Positions 17,650-27,434 of a stretch of 64,000 nucleotides of DNA are shown piece after piece. The notes beneath the pieces were generated by a model, which was not told where the DNA came from, made no database searches, and saw nothing but the letters and a program-made list of their open reading frames with translations. A program made the position numbers and the translations under genes. Source of the stretch: Pirellula sp. SH-Sr6A (GTDB lineage: Bacteria > Planctomycetota > Planctomycetia > Pirellulales > Pirellulaceae); NCBI RefSeq assembly GCF_001610875.1, contig NZ_CP011272.1, positions 3,205,988-3,269,987 on the forward strand, read 5' to 3'. Within the stretch, counting starts at the first letter, position 1. Each line of letters opens with the position of its first letter.

Positions 17650-20345
17650 GGTTTTGCGTCGATCTCCTCCAGCGTCCAACAACTGACCTCGTCTTCTAAA
17701 ACAACAACCATTCGCAGCTTCTCGCCATCCGCTAAAAGAGTCGCGCCATAGACTCTTTTCCCGAACGACATCTGGTCGGGGATAGCATCGACCGACTGCA
17801 AGTGCAGGACGCGATTGGGGGCGGTCGCGAGCCAGTAGAATTTGCTTTGACTCGTCTGCGTCGCGGCCAGGAGTTTGCATTGTTCAGGGCGCACCGAGAG
17901 AACTTGCCGAAACAACGGCTGATATTGTCGGTTCATCAATACGGCTCCGGTCTCGCCACTCGGCATTTTCTCCAACCCTACTAAATAGGATTCGGAGGCC
18001 CCCTGGCCCCACACCCAGTTCCCCACTTCTGGCATGAAAGCCAACTCATCGGTCTCAACTCCTGCGATAGCGCCCACGCTGGACTCGGATGTTTGGGCAA
18101 GGGTTGGAATGTCTTGAACCGTTCGATCCGACCATGTCGTTTTCCACGATGCAAAAACCCCTTTGGCATCAATCTTGGGAACTACTCCGACGATCGATGA
18201 AGTAGGAGAATTGGAAGTCGATCGCGAGATATCGAGCTTCGTCGTCGCCGGATTGAGCTGCAAGAAGCGTTGGCGGTCTGTGATGATGCACAAGATCGGC
18301 ACCCCTTCTTTGCATGCCCAAGCGGCTCCGATAGCCGACTCGCCGGCTTCCAAGGGGATCTGTGCCGCATCGGTCGGAGTCCAACTCGGAGTCGAACTCA
18401 CGGGCGAAACACAATACCAGAACCTGGGCAGTCCTTCGGGGATGATCGCGACGTAATGATGGGTCCATGGGTCCGGCAGGACATGAATTCTCTTGGCATC
18501 GGTCGCTTGCGCAATCGCAACGCTGGAGATCATCGTTTTCTTTCCAGCTTGATCCACGCTCCAAATCTTTCCTTGGTCATCCAGCAAGGTAGCCAGTCGA
18601 AAAGCGTTGTCCTTTTTTTCGAACAAGGACTCCGCGCGCAGGTACGAGGAGATCGATTGATTGGGAAACCATTCGCCCGCCGCCGAAACGGTCGAATGCT
18701 CCAACTCGGTGCGCCAATCCAGCGCGATTCTATGGAAGCTCAAGGGGAAGGGAGCGATCTCCTGATGCTCGGGCTTCATCTTGGCAATTTGCTCTTTGTC
18801 CAAAACATTGCGATGCAGACGAGAGGCATACCTAGCTTCATCATCCACTGCGACTTTCAAGAATCGCTTGGCTATATCCTCACCTTCTTGGACCGCTTGA
18901 ACCTTGCTGAGCAACATTGCGAAATCGGTGACAGGATCGATCGATTGGATCGACCCGTCCGGTCCGAGGATCACGCTGGTCAGGTAGTTCGTAACTCCGC
19001 ATTGCCCACCCAATTCCCCGTTGGACTCAATCGCGACGGGCAAATCGCAATTCCACGATTTCATGGTAACCGCCATCCGATCCGCTGATTTATCGGAAAC
19101 CAAGCAAACCTCGCAGAACGCCGAGAGCCCTCGTTCTTGAAGACTCTTTTGAAACCGATAGACGTCATCGACAAACGCGCGGCTCGTCTCGCTGTCATCG
19201 ATCCAGTGCAGTACCGTTACCCTCTTTCCTCTCGCGGTCGTGTCCAACACATCTTGGTTGGCCGGTCCTCGAAGCAACACTGGTTTCGGCTTTGTCCCGA
19301 GTTCTTTGGGAATATTGCGCAGGGGAGGATCGACAAAGCGGCGCACCAGCAAATCGGAATCGCTTTCGGGCAACGTCCATCCACTCCAATCGATGGCATG
19401 GTTGATCCTCGCATTCACCAAATCGATCGAAAACTGGCACTTGGATCTGTCCACACTCTCCGGAAGGGGCTGTGGGAGTGGAAAGACCGATTCGATCGGC
19501 ATCTCCACACGCAGGATCAAGTTCCGTTTCGCGTCGATCCACAGCACAAAGGGGCTCTTCTCCAAAAGAACTTCGACTCGTGTGCATAGAACGCTATCGA
19601 ACGTGTCATCCTCCAGCTTTCGAAACTCCCCTTGATCAAGCCAGTCCTGCAAAGGAGTTCCAGCGAGAAGCAGCTCGATTGTGATAGGGATTCCCCAAAC
19701 CCTGCGATGGAGGAGGACCCCTAGATGATCGTCGAGCAACCAACTCCAGGTGATGCGATCTGGCAAAGGGCGAACAACTCGCTGATTCTCAAAGGGTTTG
19801 AACTCGGCGTCGCCTGCGATGGACTCAAACGTTTGTGGTTTCCAACTCGATCGCAACTGGGGTGTCCAGAGCGCGAGCTTCCGCGGTCGCTCGAAAGCAA
19901 CGGCGAGAGGCCTGGTCTGAACCAGCGGCTTGTCGGGATAAGGAATGGAAAGCTGAAGCACTCCTTCGTCCTCATACGACTTCAACGTTTGGTAGGTCGC
20001 GATGCACTGTTCGAGCAATCCCTTCAATGCAACGGAGTCGGCAGATGTAGTCGCGGAAGGGGGAGTCGATGGCGAAGCGGAGGAACCGGCAGGGATTGGG
20101 GACGCCGACGTACCGCCGTCGCTAGGCACCGATGCGTCCCCGTCGCCCGTCTTGGAATCCAAACCACTCGCTGCACCGGAGTTCTCGTCGATCTTCTCGG
20201 CATTCGCATCGCTGGGATTCTTCGACGCGGAATTGGGAGAACACCCGACCCAACCGATCACAAGAATCAGCACGAGAAGTCGATAGATCGCTGGCTTTCG
20301 TTCGTAGCATCGACTCAGGTTTAACAACATGGAGGTATCATCCAA
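17646..20345 (-). CDS. Large lipoprotein with LolA-like and thioredoxin-like regions
   Basis: An 899-residue protein. The N-terminus has a hydrophobic stretch ending in LVIGWVGC (Cys about residue 35), a good lipobox, then a long Ser/Asp/Ala-rich linker. Residues about 105-330 resemble periplasmic LolA/DUF2092-type domains (LKSYEDEGVLQLSIPYP). Residues about 370-470 look thioredoxin-like (VTVLHWIDDSETSRAFVDDV, then an LTSVILGPDGSI strand), though no CxxC pair is visible. The C-terminal 400 residues have repeated strand patterns with W-x-x-D and D-x-G-K-I-W-S elements, possibly a beta-propeller. The stop overlaps the GGCT-like gene. No family name is claimed; it is probably an envelope protein. 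Confidence 0.7.
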   Translation of the reverse strand: MDDTSMLLNLSRCYERKPAIYRLLVLILVIGWVGCSPNSASKNPSDANAEKIDENSGAASGLDSKTGDGDASVPSDGGTSASPIPAGSSASPSTPPSATTSADSVALKGLLEQCIATYQTLKSYEDEGVLQLSIPYPDKPLVQTRPLAVAFERPRKLALWTPQLRSSWKPQTFESIAGDAEFKPFENQRVVRPLPDRITWSWLLDDHLGVLLHRRVWGIPITIELLLAGTPLQDWLDQGEFRKLEDDTFDSVLCTRVEVLLEKSPFVLWIDAKRNLILRVEMPIESVFPLPQPLPESVDRSKCQFSIDLVNARINHAIDWSGWTLPESDSDLLVRRFVDPPLRNIPKELGTKPKPVLLRGPANQDVLDTTARGKRVTVLHWIDDSETSRAFVDDVYRFQKSLQERGLSAFCEVCLVSDKSADRMAVTMKSWNCDLPVAIESNGELGGQCGVTNYLTSVILGPDGSIQSIDPVTDFAMLLSKVQAVQEGEDIAKRFLKVAVDDEARYASRLHRNVLDKEQIAKMKPEHQEIAPFPLSFHRIALDWRTELEHSTVSAAGEWFPNQSISSYLRAESLFEKKDNAFRLATLLDDQGKIWSVDQAGKKTMISSVAIAQATDAKRIHVLPDPWTHHYVAIIPEGLPRFWYCVSPVSSTPSWTPTDAAQIPLEAGESAIGAAWACKEGVPILCIITDRQRFLQLNPATTKLDISRSTSNSPTSSIVGVVPKIDAKGVFASWKTTWSDRTVQDIPTLAQTSESSVGAIAGVETDELAFMPEVGNWVWGQGASESYLVGLEKMPSGETGAVLMNRQYQPLFRQVLSVRPEQCKLLAATQTSQSKFYWLATAPNRVLHLQSVDAIPDQMSFGKRVYGATLLADGEKLRMVVVLEDEVSCWTLEEIDAKP

Positions 20346-20502
20346 CGAGGAGGAATAGAAATCTGTTTCAATGTCTACCGGAAGGCGGCGTCCCCGGATC
20401 CAATTCGCTCGAGGGGAATCGTTCTTCGTCGTTCATGGCTTCTGTAGTACTATACTTCGGCACATGATTAGCGTCGTCTCATACGATCGGCATGGCGGGA
20501 AG

Positions 20503-22107
20503 CTACTCTTTCAGCTTCTCAAGCCTTCCTTGTGCACGTTCGACGAGGGAAAGCATTTCTTTGTTCCCGTTGTACAAACTCACGATTCCTTCCCAAATCT
20601 GCTTGGCGCTGAGCAGATCCCCGCTGCCATATTTCTTGTCCGCTTCGTTTAGCTTTTCTTGTAGGAAGCGACGAAGTTCGTCGGCATCGGGCGGGCTGCT
20701 TTCGATCTTCTCGATCTGTCGTCTTGCCAGATTCACAAAAGGACGCTCTTTCTCCTCATTCTTGAGAAGACTGACGATCGCTTTGTATTTGTCGAGCGCG
20801 GTGACGCGATCCCCGAATTGCTCGAAGCGATTTGCTTCGACAAATTTTCGTTCCCCTTCGCTCGAGGGCTCCCGCCCGAACCTTCGATTGCTTTGCATCT
20901 TTTGCTCGGCGTTGACCATTTCGATTTCGATCAACCTCTCTTCGGCCCATGTCGCCGACTCGCTCTCTGGAAACCGTTCTATCAACGGGATTAAGTAGCG
21001 ATCGCGCGCTTCGTTGAGAGACCCCACGTCTTCTTGAGCCAGGAAGAGTTCCGCCCGATAGCGAAGCGTCTTTTCGCTGAGGGGCATGAGGAAGTAGCCG
21101 ATGGTTGCGACGATGAATAACAAGATCCCAACCAGGACGAGAGGTCTTTCCAGCATCGCCGGAGAGTCGTCGTATTCCTCGTCGCGTTTCGAACGCTTTT
21201 TTTTCTTCTTGCGTCCCAAGATCTTTTCCGCTTCGTCCTTGTCGACGTTCATTTGCAGCGGACTGAAGCCTGAAACAGCATGTTGCACCACAGCGACCCC
21301 GGACGTGGCACGCTTTTGCGCCTCGCGGAGGGCGAGGGACGTGGCCGTGGCGGAATAGGGACGTTTGAGTGGATCTTTGTGCATCAGTTGCTCGACGATG
21401 GCGCTAAGCCAGACCGGACAATCGAAGACTTGAGCTGCCACCGGCTCGACGTCTTGCACCAAGATCGCTTGTCGAACCATCCCGGCATTCGCCCCTGCGA
21501 AGGGAGGTCTGCCTGTGAGCGCATGGTAGAGGGTTGCACCGAGGGAATACAAATCGCAAGCGACCTCGAGCTTCCCTTTTCCTTCGACTTGTTCGGGGGA
21601 TTGGTAGGCCAAGTCCTCAGGGCGAGGAGGGTGGGTCGCTGCAGGTCCTTGCCAAATCTCGTTCAGTTTGGCGACTTCTCCGCCCAGCGTCAGGAGCACT
21701 TTATCGGGACGGATACGTCCATGGATCCAACCTGCTTCGTGGGCGCGCTGAAGAGCTTCGCAAAGTTGCAGTCCGTAATCGAGAACCGTTTCCCAAGGCA
21801 ATCGTTCGCGTCGTTCGAGGGCGTGATCGAGCGATTCACCTTCGACCAACTCGTAAACCAGATACGCATCCTTGGCGTCGAAGCCCCCTCCGTAGCAACG
21901 GACGACACCCGGATGTTTGAGTGTTTTGATCTTTTCGAGGTTGGCGGCGAACTCCTGTTTGCTCTCCGGCGTCATGCCCATCGGCATAGGGAAGACGCGA
22001 ACGGCCACTTGCGAACGCTGCTGCACGTGGATCGCGCGATAGATATGGCTGTTCGGGCCCCCCAGCGGTGCCTCCAATGCCAAAGGACCGATGCGCGATC
22101 GCGTCAC
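20503..22107 (-). CDS. Membrane-anchored Ser/Thr pseudokinase with TPR-like external domain
   Basis: The 534-residue protein has a PknB-type kinase fold at about residues 5-265, an acidic/basic linker with a KKKKRSKR stretch, one membrane helix (322-341) and a helical TPR-like exterior (345-534). Fold landmarks are present: VYELVEGESL, SPEQ at 170-173 and DLYSLGATLYHALTGRPPF. The catalytic elements are lost. The VAxK lysine is Arg37 (VAVRVF), HRD is HGR at 129-131, the catalytic-loop Asn is Lys136, DFG is LNE at 148-150, and the glycine loop is broken. It should not phosphorylate and probably acts as a signalling scaffold. The gene starts 1 bp after the nucleoside hydrolase stop. Confidence 0.88.
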   Translation of the reverse strand: MTRSRIGPLALEAPLGGPNSHIYRAIHVQQRSQVAVRVFPMPMGMTPESKQEFAANLEKIKTLKHPGVVRCYGGGFDAKDAYLVYELVEGESLDHALERRERLPWETVLDYGLQLCEALQRAHEAGWIHGRIRPDKVLLTLGGEVAKLNEIWQGPAATHPPRPEDLAYQSPEQVEGKGKLEVACDLYSLGATLYHALTGRPPFAGANAGMVRQAILVQDVEPVAAQVFDCPVWLSAIVEQLMHKDPLKRPYSATATSLALREAQKRATSGVAVVQHAVSGFSPLQMNVDKDEAEKILGRKKKKKRSKRDEEYDDSPAMLERPLVLVGILLFIVATIGYFLMPLSEKTLRYRAELFLAQEDVGSLNEARDRYLIPLIERFPESESATWAEERLIEIEMVNAEQKMQSNRRFGREPSSEGERKFVEANRFEQFGDRVTALDKYKAIVSLLKNEEKERPFVNLARRQIEKIESSPPDADELRRFLQEKLNEADKKYGSGDLLSAKQIWEGIVSLYNGNKEMLSLVERAQGRLEKLKE

Positions 22108-22108
22108 G

Positions 22109-23059
22109 TCAGTCGCCTCCCGTGCATTGACCAGCGAATTTCAATCCGTTGATCACGCAATCCTTTACCGCCTCGACATCCACCTTCGTGATGACCTCCA
22201 TCCCGCGATGCTTCACCGCGTAGGGACGCCGGTCGATGATCGTTGCCCCGCGTGTCAGTTCCCCCAACTCTTCGACCTCGACCGAGTACTCTTCCGAACC
22301 GAATAGCATGGGCTCGACCAAGTAAGCGACTCCGAGCACGGCGTTGAGCGCGATCGTCTCTTGGGCTCGATGTTGACGATAGCTTCGGAACAAGTGCGGA
22401 ATCATGGCATGAAGCAGTCCCCCTGCCCGCGTGTACTTGGGGGGTAGGCAATCCAGAAAATTGAAATCGAAAGTGACTTGATGAGCGATTTCGAGCGGAA
22501 TCAAAGTCTTCGTGGTCGGAGAGCGGAAGATGGTAGATGCGCTCGTCGGATCGAAGTGCATATTGAACTCTGCAGCGGCCGTGACATCGCCGATGCCGTT
22601 GGTCGCTCCCCCCACCATAATCACTTTATCGACCTGCTCGACGATCGACGGATCTCGCGCGAAGGCGCGGGCCAGTCCTGTGAGGGGCCCCAAGCAAAGG
22701 ACGCTTACGTTCTCGGGATCGGCTTTGATTCGGTCTGCGAGCAGCTTCTCGCTGTTCATCAAGTGCTGGCGTTGGACAGGAGAGAATCCGATGTTCCCCA
22801 CTCCGTCTTCACCGTGAAGAAATCGATTGTCCGACACGGGTGCATCCTCGGGATCGGTCCCTCCACCTACCCGGGGTAGCCGCGGAGGATCCAGCCGCTC
22901 TAGGAGCCCCAACACATTCTGCGTGCAACGATCCGATTCGACGGTTCCGCCGCATGTCGTGATCGCGACAACGTCCAGACGCGGGTCGAACAGGGCCATG
23001 ATGAGCGCAATGGCGTCGTCGATCCCTGGGTCACAATCGATGATTACTTTTCTTGCCAT
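22109..23059 (-). CDS. Nucleoside hydrolase (inosine-uridine preferring family)
   Basis: Hydrolyses ribonucleosides to free base and ribose, a salvage step in the cytosol. The N-terminus MARKVIIDCDPGIDDAIAL contains the calcium-binding DxDxxxDD cluster that defines the family. LCLGPLTGLA and the NxxxDPTSA segment (EFNMHFDPTSA) supply further sugar and metal contacts. The length of 316 residues is typical. I set the start at the ATG at 23059; a TTG at 23068 is also in frame. A nucleobase preference cannot be told from sequence. It is transcribed divergently from trpD across about 110 bp, and the pseudokinase follows almost without a gap. Confidence 0.92.
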   Translation of the reverse strand: MARKVIIDCDPGIDDAIALIMALFDPRLDVVAITTCGGTVESDRCTQNVLGLLERLDPPRLPRVGGGTDPEDAPVSDNRFLHGEDGVGNIGFSPVQRQHLMNSEKLLADRIKADPENVSVLCLGPLTGLARAFARDPSIVEQVDKVIMVGGATNGIGDVTAAAEFNMHFDPTSASTIFRSPTTKTLIPLEIAHQVTFDFNFLDCLPPKYTRAGGLLHAMIPHLFRSYRQHRAQETIALNAVLGVAYLVEPMLFGSEEYSVEVEELGELTRGATIIDRRPYAVKHRGMEVITKVDVEAVKDCVINGLKFAGQCTGGD

Positions 23060-23168
23060 GCTGGACAAAAGCCGTTCGAGGAATTCAACTCGTACCGTTA
23101 CGCAAACCTAATGTTTTACGTGACTTAGCCGTCAGTTACTAGCCGATTCCCTTACCTGCATCCCATCA

Positions 23169-24188
23169 ATGCTCGAAGATTACTTGGAAATCGTTCGCAG
23201 AAAGTCGGATTTGACCGCGGATCAGATGCAACTCGTGATCACGTGGATGCTGGCCGGCCGCGTCGAGGACGATCTGATTCGACAATTGCTCCTGGCGTTG
23301 CGGGAGAAAGGGGAAGCGGTGAGCGAGTTGGTCGGAGCCGCCCGAGCCATGCGAATGATGATGACGCCGATCCGCACCCAACGAACGGATCTAGTCGACA
23401 CGTGCGGCACCGGCGGTGATGGGGCTCGGACCTTCAATATCTCGACCGCTACGGCGATCGTCGCGGCTGCGGCAGGGGCCTCGATCGCCAAACACGGCAA
23501 CAGAAAGATCACCAGCGCAACCGGTTCCGCCGACGTGCTCAGCGAACTCGGAGTCCATATCGACGCGCCGCGAGAAACCGTCGAACGATGCTTGGAATCG
23601 CTCGGCCTCTGCTTCTGCTTCGCTCCCAAATTGCATCCGGCGATGAAACACGTATCGGAAGTTCGCAAGTCGCTCGGTGTCCCCACCTTGTTCAATTACT
23701 TGGGCCCCCTCTGCAATCCCGCCAGCGCCCCGTTCCAGATCATCGGAGTCGGCAAAGAAGACCTTCAGACCAAAATCGCCGCCGCTCTCCTACAACTCCC
23801 CGTTCGAGCCGCCATCGTGGTTCGGGGGGAGGATGGGATGGATGAAGTCACCCTGAGCGCGCCGACTCAGGTGCAACATATTGCTTACGGAATGCTCACC
23901 CAAACAACTTGGACACCTCAATCCTTCGGGCTGAACCCAATCCGTGTCGACGACTTGATAGTCGATGGCCCGAAGGAAAGCGCCGATGCGATTCGAGGAA
24001 TATTGCGAGGTGAGAAAGGGCCTAAGCGGGATATTGTTGTCGCCAATACAGCAGCGACCCTCTGGGTGAGCGAACATACGCACTCCCTCGTCGATGGGGT
24101 CGCCAAAGCGCAGCACGCGATCGATTCAGGCAAAGCGGCCAGCGTACTGCGCGAGCTTTCTCAACTCTCCCACCAAGAGCCTGCTTAA
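23169..24188 (+). CDS. trpD: Anthranilate phosphoribosyltransferase (TrpD)
   Basis: Second step of tryptophan synthesis, joining anthranilate and PRPP. The PRPP-binding GTGGD lies at residues 80-84 in VDTCGTGGDGARTFNIST. IAKHGNRKITSATGSADVLSELG and the anthranilate-site HPAMKHVSEVRKSLGVPTLFNYLGPLCNPA follow, all canonical. The length of 339 residues is normal. No other trp genes are near, so the pathway is dispersed. The stop overlaps the stop region of the convergent DUF1080 gene by 4 bp (24185-24188). Upstream lies a divergent promoter region of about 110 bp shared with the nucleoside hydrolase gene. Confidence 0.97.
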   Translation: MLEDYLEIVRRKSDLTADQMQLVITWMLAGRVEDDLIRQLLLALREKGEAVSELVGAARAMRMMMTPIRTQRTDLVDTCGTGGDGARTFNISTATAIVAAAAGASIAKHGNRKITSATGSADVLSELGVHIDAPRETVERCLESLGLCFCFAPKLHPAMKHVSEVRKSLGVPTLFNYLGPLCNPASAPFQIIGVGKEDLQTKIAAALLQLPVRAAIVVRGEDGMDEVTLSAPTQVQHIAYGMLTQTTWTPQSFGLNPIRVDDLIVDGPKESADAIRGILRGEKGPKRDIVVANTAATLWVSEHTHSLVDGVAKAQHAIDSGKAASVLRELSQLSHQEPA

Positions 24189-24910
24189 TCCAGGACTCGG
24201 TATTCCCACTCTTTCACTTCGACTACCGATTGAAAGGCGCAATAACCGAGGGGACGCGAAGGCATCACTTCGGCGCGAACGGAGAAACTCTTTCCTTCGC
24301 GATCCACGCTAACAACCTCTTCGTCATCGATCCACGCCTTCAAGACCTTGTTGTCCACTCGAATACGAAACGAATACCACTTTCCATTTTTAAAATCTCG
24401 GAAGCTGGAAGTTTCGTTTTCCGAAGCGTCGTTTCCATTGATACTGCTGATCCCGACCAGACCACCTCCCCATCCCCCGCAAATGAACGAGCAATGGTCC
24501 TTGCCAATGGGGAACGTGACGCCCGCAAAGAAGTCGGTTCCATCGGCACGCTTCGCCTTCCATCGCATCTCGTAGCGATCGGTTGGCAAATCCTTCTTCT
24601 TGGTGTGGACGCCGGTAAGGGGATCTCCTCGGCCCAATGTCAAAACACCCTCCTTGATCTCGACCGATCCTTCACCGCCGAAGTTCGTGGACTCCCAGCC
24701 TTCGAGGGAATTCTTTTCGAAGAGCGGGAGCCATTTCGCTTCCTTCTTGGCAGCGGGAGCGTCTTCAAGCTCGATTTGCGCGGTCACCGCTGCTTTCTGG
24801 GGTTTGGTAGGTGGAGCTGATTTGTCCTGTCCCACCCCATCTGTCGCCATGGCACAGAGGTTCGCGAGGGAAAGGGATGCGATGATGCTGGCTGCTCGTA
24901 TACTTTTCAT
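24185..24910 (-). CDS. Exported DUF1080 (3-keto-disaccharide hydrolase type) protein
   Basis: A 241-residue protein with a signal peptide starting MKSIRAASIIASLSLANLCAMA, which is why I place the start at 24910 rather than further upstream. The mature domain opens with WLPLFEKNSLEGWESTNFGGEGS. This phe-x-gly-x-x-leu-x-gly-trp pattern is typical of DUF1080, a concanavalin-like jelly-roll common in planctomycete secreted proteins. It continues with YEMRWKAKRADGTDFFAGVTFPIG and ends in VEVKEWEYRVLD. Some family members hydrolyse 3-keto-glucosides; here activity is unknown. It is convergent with trpD and separated from the NfeD gene by 183 bp. Confidence 0.88.
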   Translation of the reverse strand: MKSIRAASIIASLSLANLCAMATDGVGQDKSAPPTKPQKAAVTAQIELEDAPAAKKEAKWLPLFEKNSLEGWESTNFGGEGSVEIKEGVLTLGRGDPLTGVHTKKKDLPTDRYEMRWKAKRADGTDFFAGVTFPIGKDHCSFICGGWGGGLVGISSINGNDASENETSSFRDFKNGKWYSFRIRVDNKVLKAWIDDEEVVSVDREGKSFSVRAEVMPSRPLGYCAFQSVVEVKEWEYRVLD

Positions 24911-25093
24911 GAGGAAATGGTCCTTGTTCAAGTGAGGAATCCCCAACAGGATACACAAACAGGATACACAGAGGAGCGCCCCGATGGACAGCATTCCCAT
25001 TGTGAAAAGTTGACATAAAGGTTCGGTCGCGCGCGCACCCAACCGCTAGGCACAAACACTCTCTGCTTTGGGCACTACCGGTTTCTCAGTGCT

Positions 25094-27370
25094 TTAACCG
25101 TTCTTGCGAACCACGAGTTGCTGATCCTTGGTAGCCACCACGACCACTGCCGTATCTTCGTCGATCCATCCTTCTTCGCATACAACGTTCCACATCCGAT
25201 CACCGACCATCGCTCTTCCATAAGGGTTGCATCGCGTGGTTGTCGTTCCCTGCCATCCGACGAAAGCTCGGACTTCCTCTTCGACCTCTTGCTTCTTCTC
25301 GCGATCGACATGCTTGGTGGGAGGGGGCAATACCATCCAACGAACAAAAGGGGAATTCGCAATCTGCTTTCGAAAGAGAATGGCTAGTGCCAACAGAGAG
25401 AAGGTAACGAGCCCGATCTGACCAAAGCCTTGCACCAAACGACCTCGCTGATAGTCATTGGTCGGCCACACAAACGTTTGTCCCGCCAAGACCAAACCGA
25501 TGGCCAACATGCCGAGCCCGGTCACTCCAAAGACACCGAATCCCGGCAACAAAAAGATCTCGACCAGCAAGCAGACGACTCCGCCGAGGATCAACATCAC
25601 CTCCAGCCACTCGACAGTCCCATCTAAAAACCGGAGCCAGAAGAAGAGCCCAAAACAGATCGCGGCGAGAATACCCGGGAATCCCACTCCGGGTGATCCC
25701 AACTCCGCGCTCAGCGCCGTGATGCCGATCGCGAAAAGCAAAAAGGAAATCCATAACTGGCTCGCTAGCCAATCGATGAACTGTTCTGTCGCATTGGTCT
25801 TCAGCGGCACCGGCAATGTCTCCACACCGTACCGGTTCCCCAGTTGTTCGATCGACAGAGAACTATCGACGACCAATCGCAGCTCCCTGGCTTCCTCGAA
25901 CGTCAATCCACCTTCGAACGACACCGGATCGCCTTGGGTCCACTGCGCCACCTGGGGGTCGTCCACCAACCATTCCGGGCTGTTCCATTGCGAACGGCCA
26001 TCGAACGCGGTGTACTCAAATATAGGAATCTCGCTGGAAAGGCACCCGAGCAATTCACCAACACTGCGACCGCTCGATCGCGCCAACGATTCGATTGAAG
26101 CCCTTTGCTCCCAGCATTGTTCGGGAGAAATCGAAGCTTCACCGGGTCCACCCAATACCGCGTTGGGATGCATGAACAACGCATTGCACGCGAGGGCTAC
26201 CAGCGCCGCATCGCCACGCGCCGCATTCCGGATGTAGCAGATTACCTCCGCCTGCGTTGGAGGTATCTCAGCCAAGTAATGCGCCAGACGCAGGCTCTCA
26301 CCTAAATTGCCTCCCGGCGTATCGAGTTCGATCAGCACCAGATTCGCCTTGCCATCGGCGAGCCCCTGCTCGAGAGCTCGCAACATGCGATCCACGTGGC
26401 GCGGACTGAGAATGCCCGATAATTGCGTTCGAACGACTACTCTTGGGCCGTCAAACGTCGGTTGCTCGATCGGTGGCTTCGTCAATCGTAGGGCGATCGC
26501 CAATTGCTCGCGGTCGCTGGCCGCGTAAGCGATCCACCGCCAACTGCGTAGCTCTTGCCCACGGAACCATCCGAGTTGATTGTTCGGAACCAACTGCTCC
26601 TCTTTCCATTCGCCGGCCTTTCTCTCGCGGTCCGCTAGTTGCGAGGCAGTGACGTACTCGATCTTTCCATCGGTATGGTCGATGCGAGTGAGGGGCTCCG
26701 TCGGATCGAGCATGGAGAGGACCGCCGCGGCGGGAATGACGTTACCTCGACGGCTTGCGATATCGAGATAGGCTTGGCGAACCGTCGTATCGAGCGTCAC
26801 CTCTTCGATTCCCGCTTGCCCGAACTCGGCGTCCAAGGGCATGGCGATCTCCTCGCACCCCAGAGCGATCAATACCGCGTGTCCAGCGATCGACTCGGGA
26901 AGAAATGCAACGGTTTGGAGACGAGCCCCGCGCGGCCCTGCCAACCACCGAGCGACCGACAACGCACGCTCGAACGGCGTTCCACGCCCCAAGACTGACT
27001 CGTCTCCTCCTGCCGTTGATGCCGAGGCGGCGCGCTTGAACTCGAGTACGACGATCTGCCGATCGGCTCCAGTCGGTCGGTTCGCCAAGCTTTCCAAGGA
27101 GGAAAGGAGTCGCTGTTCCGCTCCCGCGTCGAGCGGGAGTTCCACCGATACCAACGCTGCCGTCCGACCGTCGACCGCCTCGCCGGCTCCTTGCCAACCC
27201 AACGCCTTAGCGTTGGAGAACCATCCAGAAAGCCAGGTCAGCAGGATCACCAGGCAGGCGGCGGAGACATTCCAGAGCCGGTATCCCGCCGTCGATCGAG
27301 CGCGCGAAGGAAAAGGGAGGATGGAAAAGATGGGTTCGACAGTTCGTCTGCTGGGGGCTTCGTTTTCCAT
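25094..27370 (-). CDS. NfeD/ClpP-class membrane protein with two ClpP-like domains, catalytic serine not seen
   Basis: The protein (758 residues from the ATG at 27370) has an N-terminal membrane helix and two successive ClpP/crotonase-fold segments. The first has ESIAGHAVLIALGCEEIAM and the second LVLIELDTPGGNLGESLRLA with DAALVALACNALFM. An NfeD membrane block (ELGSPGVGFPGI, EIFLLPGFGVFGVTG) and a C-terminal OB-like NfeD domain follow. The family works as a membrane serine protease with partner stomatins. Aligned on the conserved A-L-A-x-x-x-I-x-M tail, the serine of the S-A-G motif falls on Gly in both copies. Proteolysis is therefore doubtful, and it may be a structural member. A longer start at 27445 is less likely. 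Confidence 0.85.
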   Translation of the reverse strand: MENEAPSRRTVEPIFSILPFPSRARSTAGYRLWNVSAACLVILLTWLSGWFSNAKALGWQGAGEAVDGRTAALVSVELPLDAGAEQRLLSSLESLANRPTGADRQIVVLEFKRAASASTAGGDESVLGRGTPFERALSVARWLAGPRGARLQTVAFLPESIAGHAVLIALGCEEIAMPLDAEFGQAGIEEVTLDTTVRQAYLDIASRRGNVIPAAAVLSMLDPTEPLTRIDHTDGKIEYVTASQLADRERKAGEWKEEQLVPNNQLGWFRGQELRSWRWIAYAASDREQLAIALRLTKPPIEQPTFDGPRVVVRTQLSGILSPRHVDRMLRALEQGLADGKANLVLIELDTPGGNLGESLRLAHYLAEIPPTQAEVICYIRNAARGDAALVALACNALFMHPNAVLGGPGEASISPEQCWEQRASIESLARSSGRSVGELLGCLSSEIPIFEYTAFDGRSQWNSPEWLVDDPQVAQWTQGDPVSFEGGLTFEEARELRLVVDSSLSIEQLGNRYGVETLPVPLKTNATEQFIDWLASQLWISFLLFAIGITALSAELGSPGVGFPGILAAICFGLFFWLRFLDGTVEWLEVMLILGGVVCLLVEIFLLPGFGVFGVTGLGMLAIGLVLAGQTFVWPTNDYQRGRLVQGFGQIGLVTFSLLALAILFRKQIANSPFVRWMVLPPPTKHVDREKKQEVEEEVRAFVGWQGTTTTRCNPYGRAMVGDRMWNVVCEEGWIDEDTAVVVVATKDQQLVVRKNG

Positions 27371-27434
27371 GATTTCCAAAAAATAAAAGTTTTCCTCCGA
27401 ACCAAACCTACGATACCATAGTCTGATCCCGCAC

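Noticed and set aside
24946-24970. Two copies of ACAGGATACACA
   Set aside because: A single short duplication without further structure.
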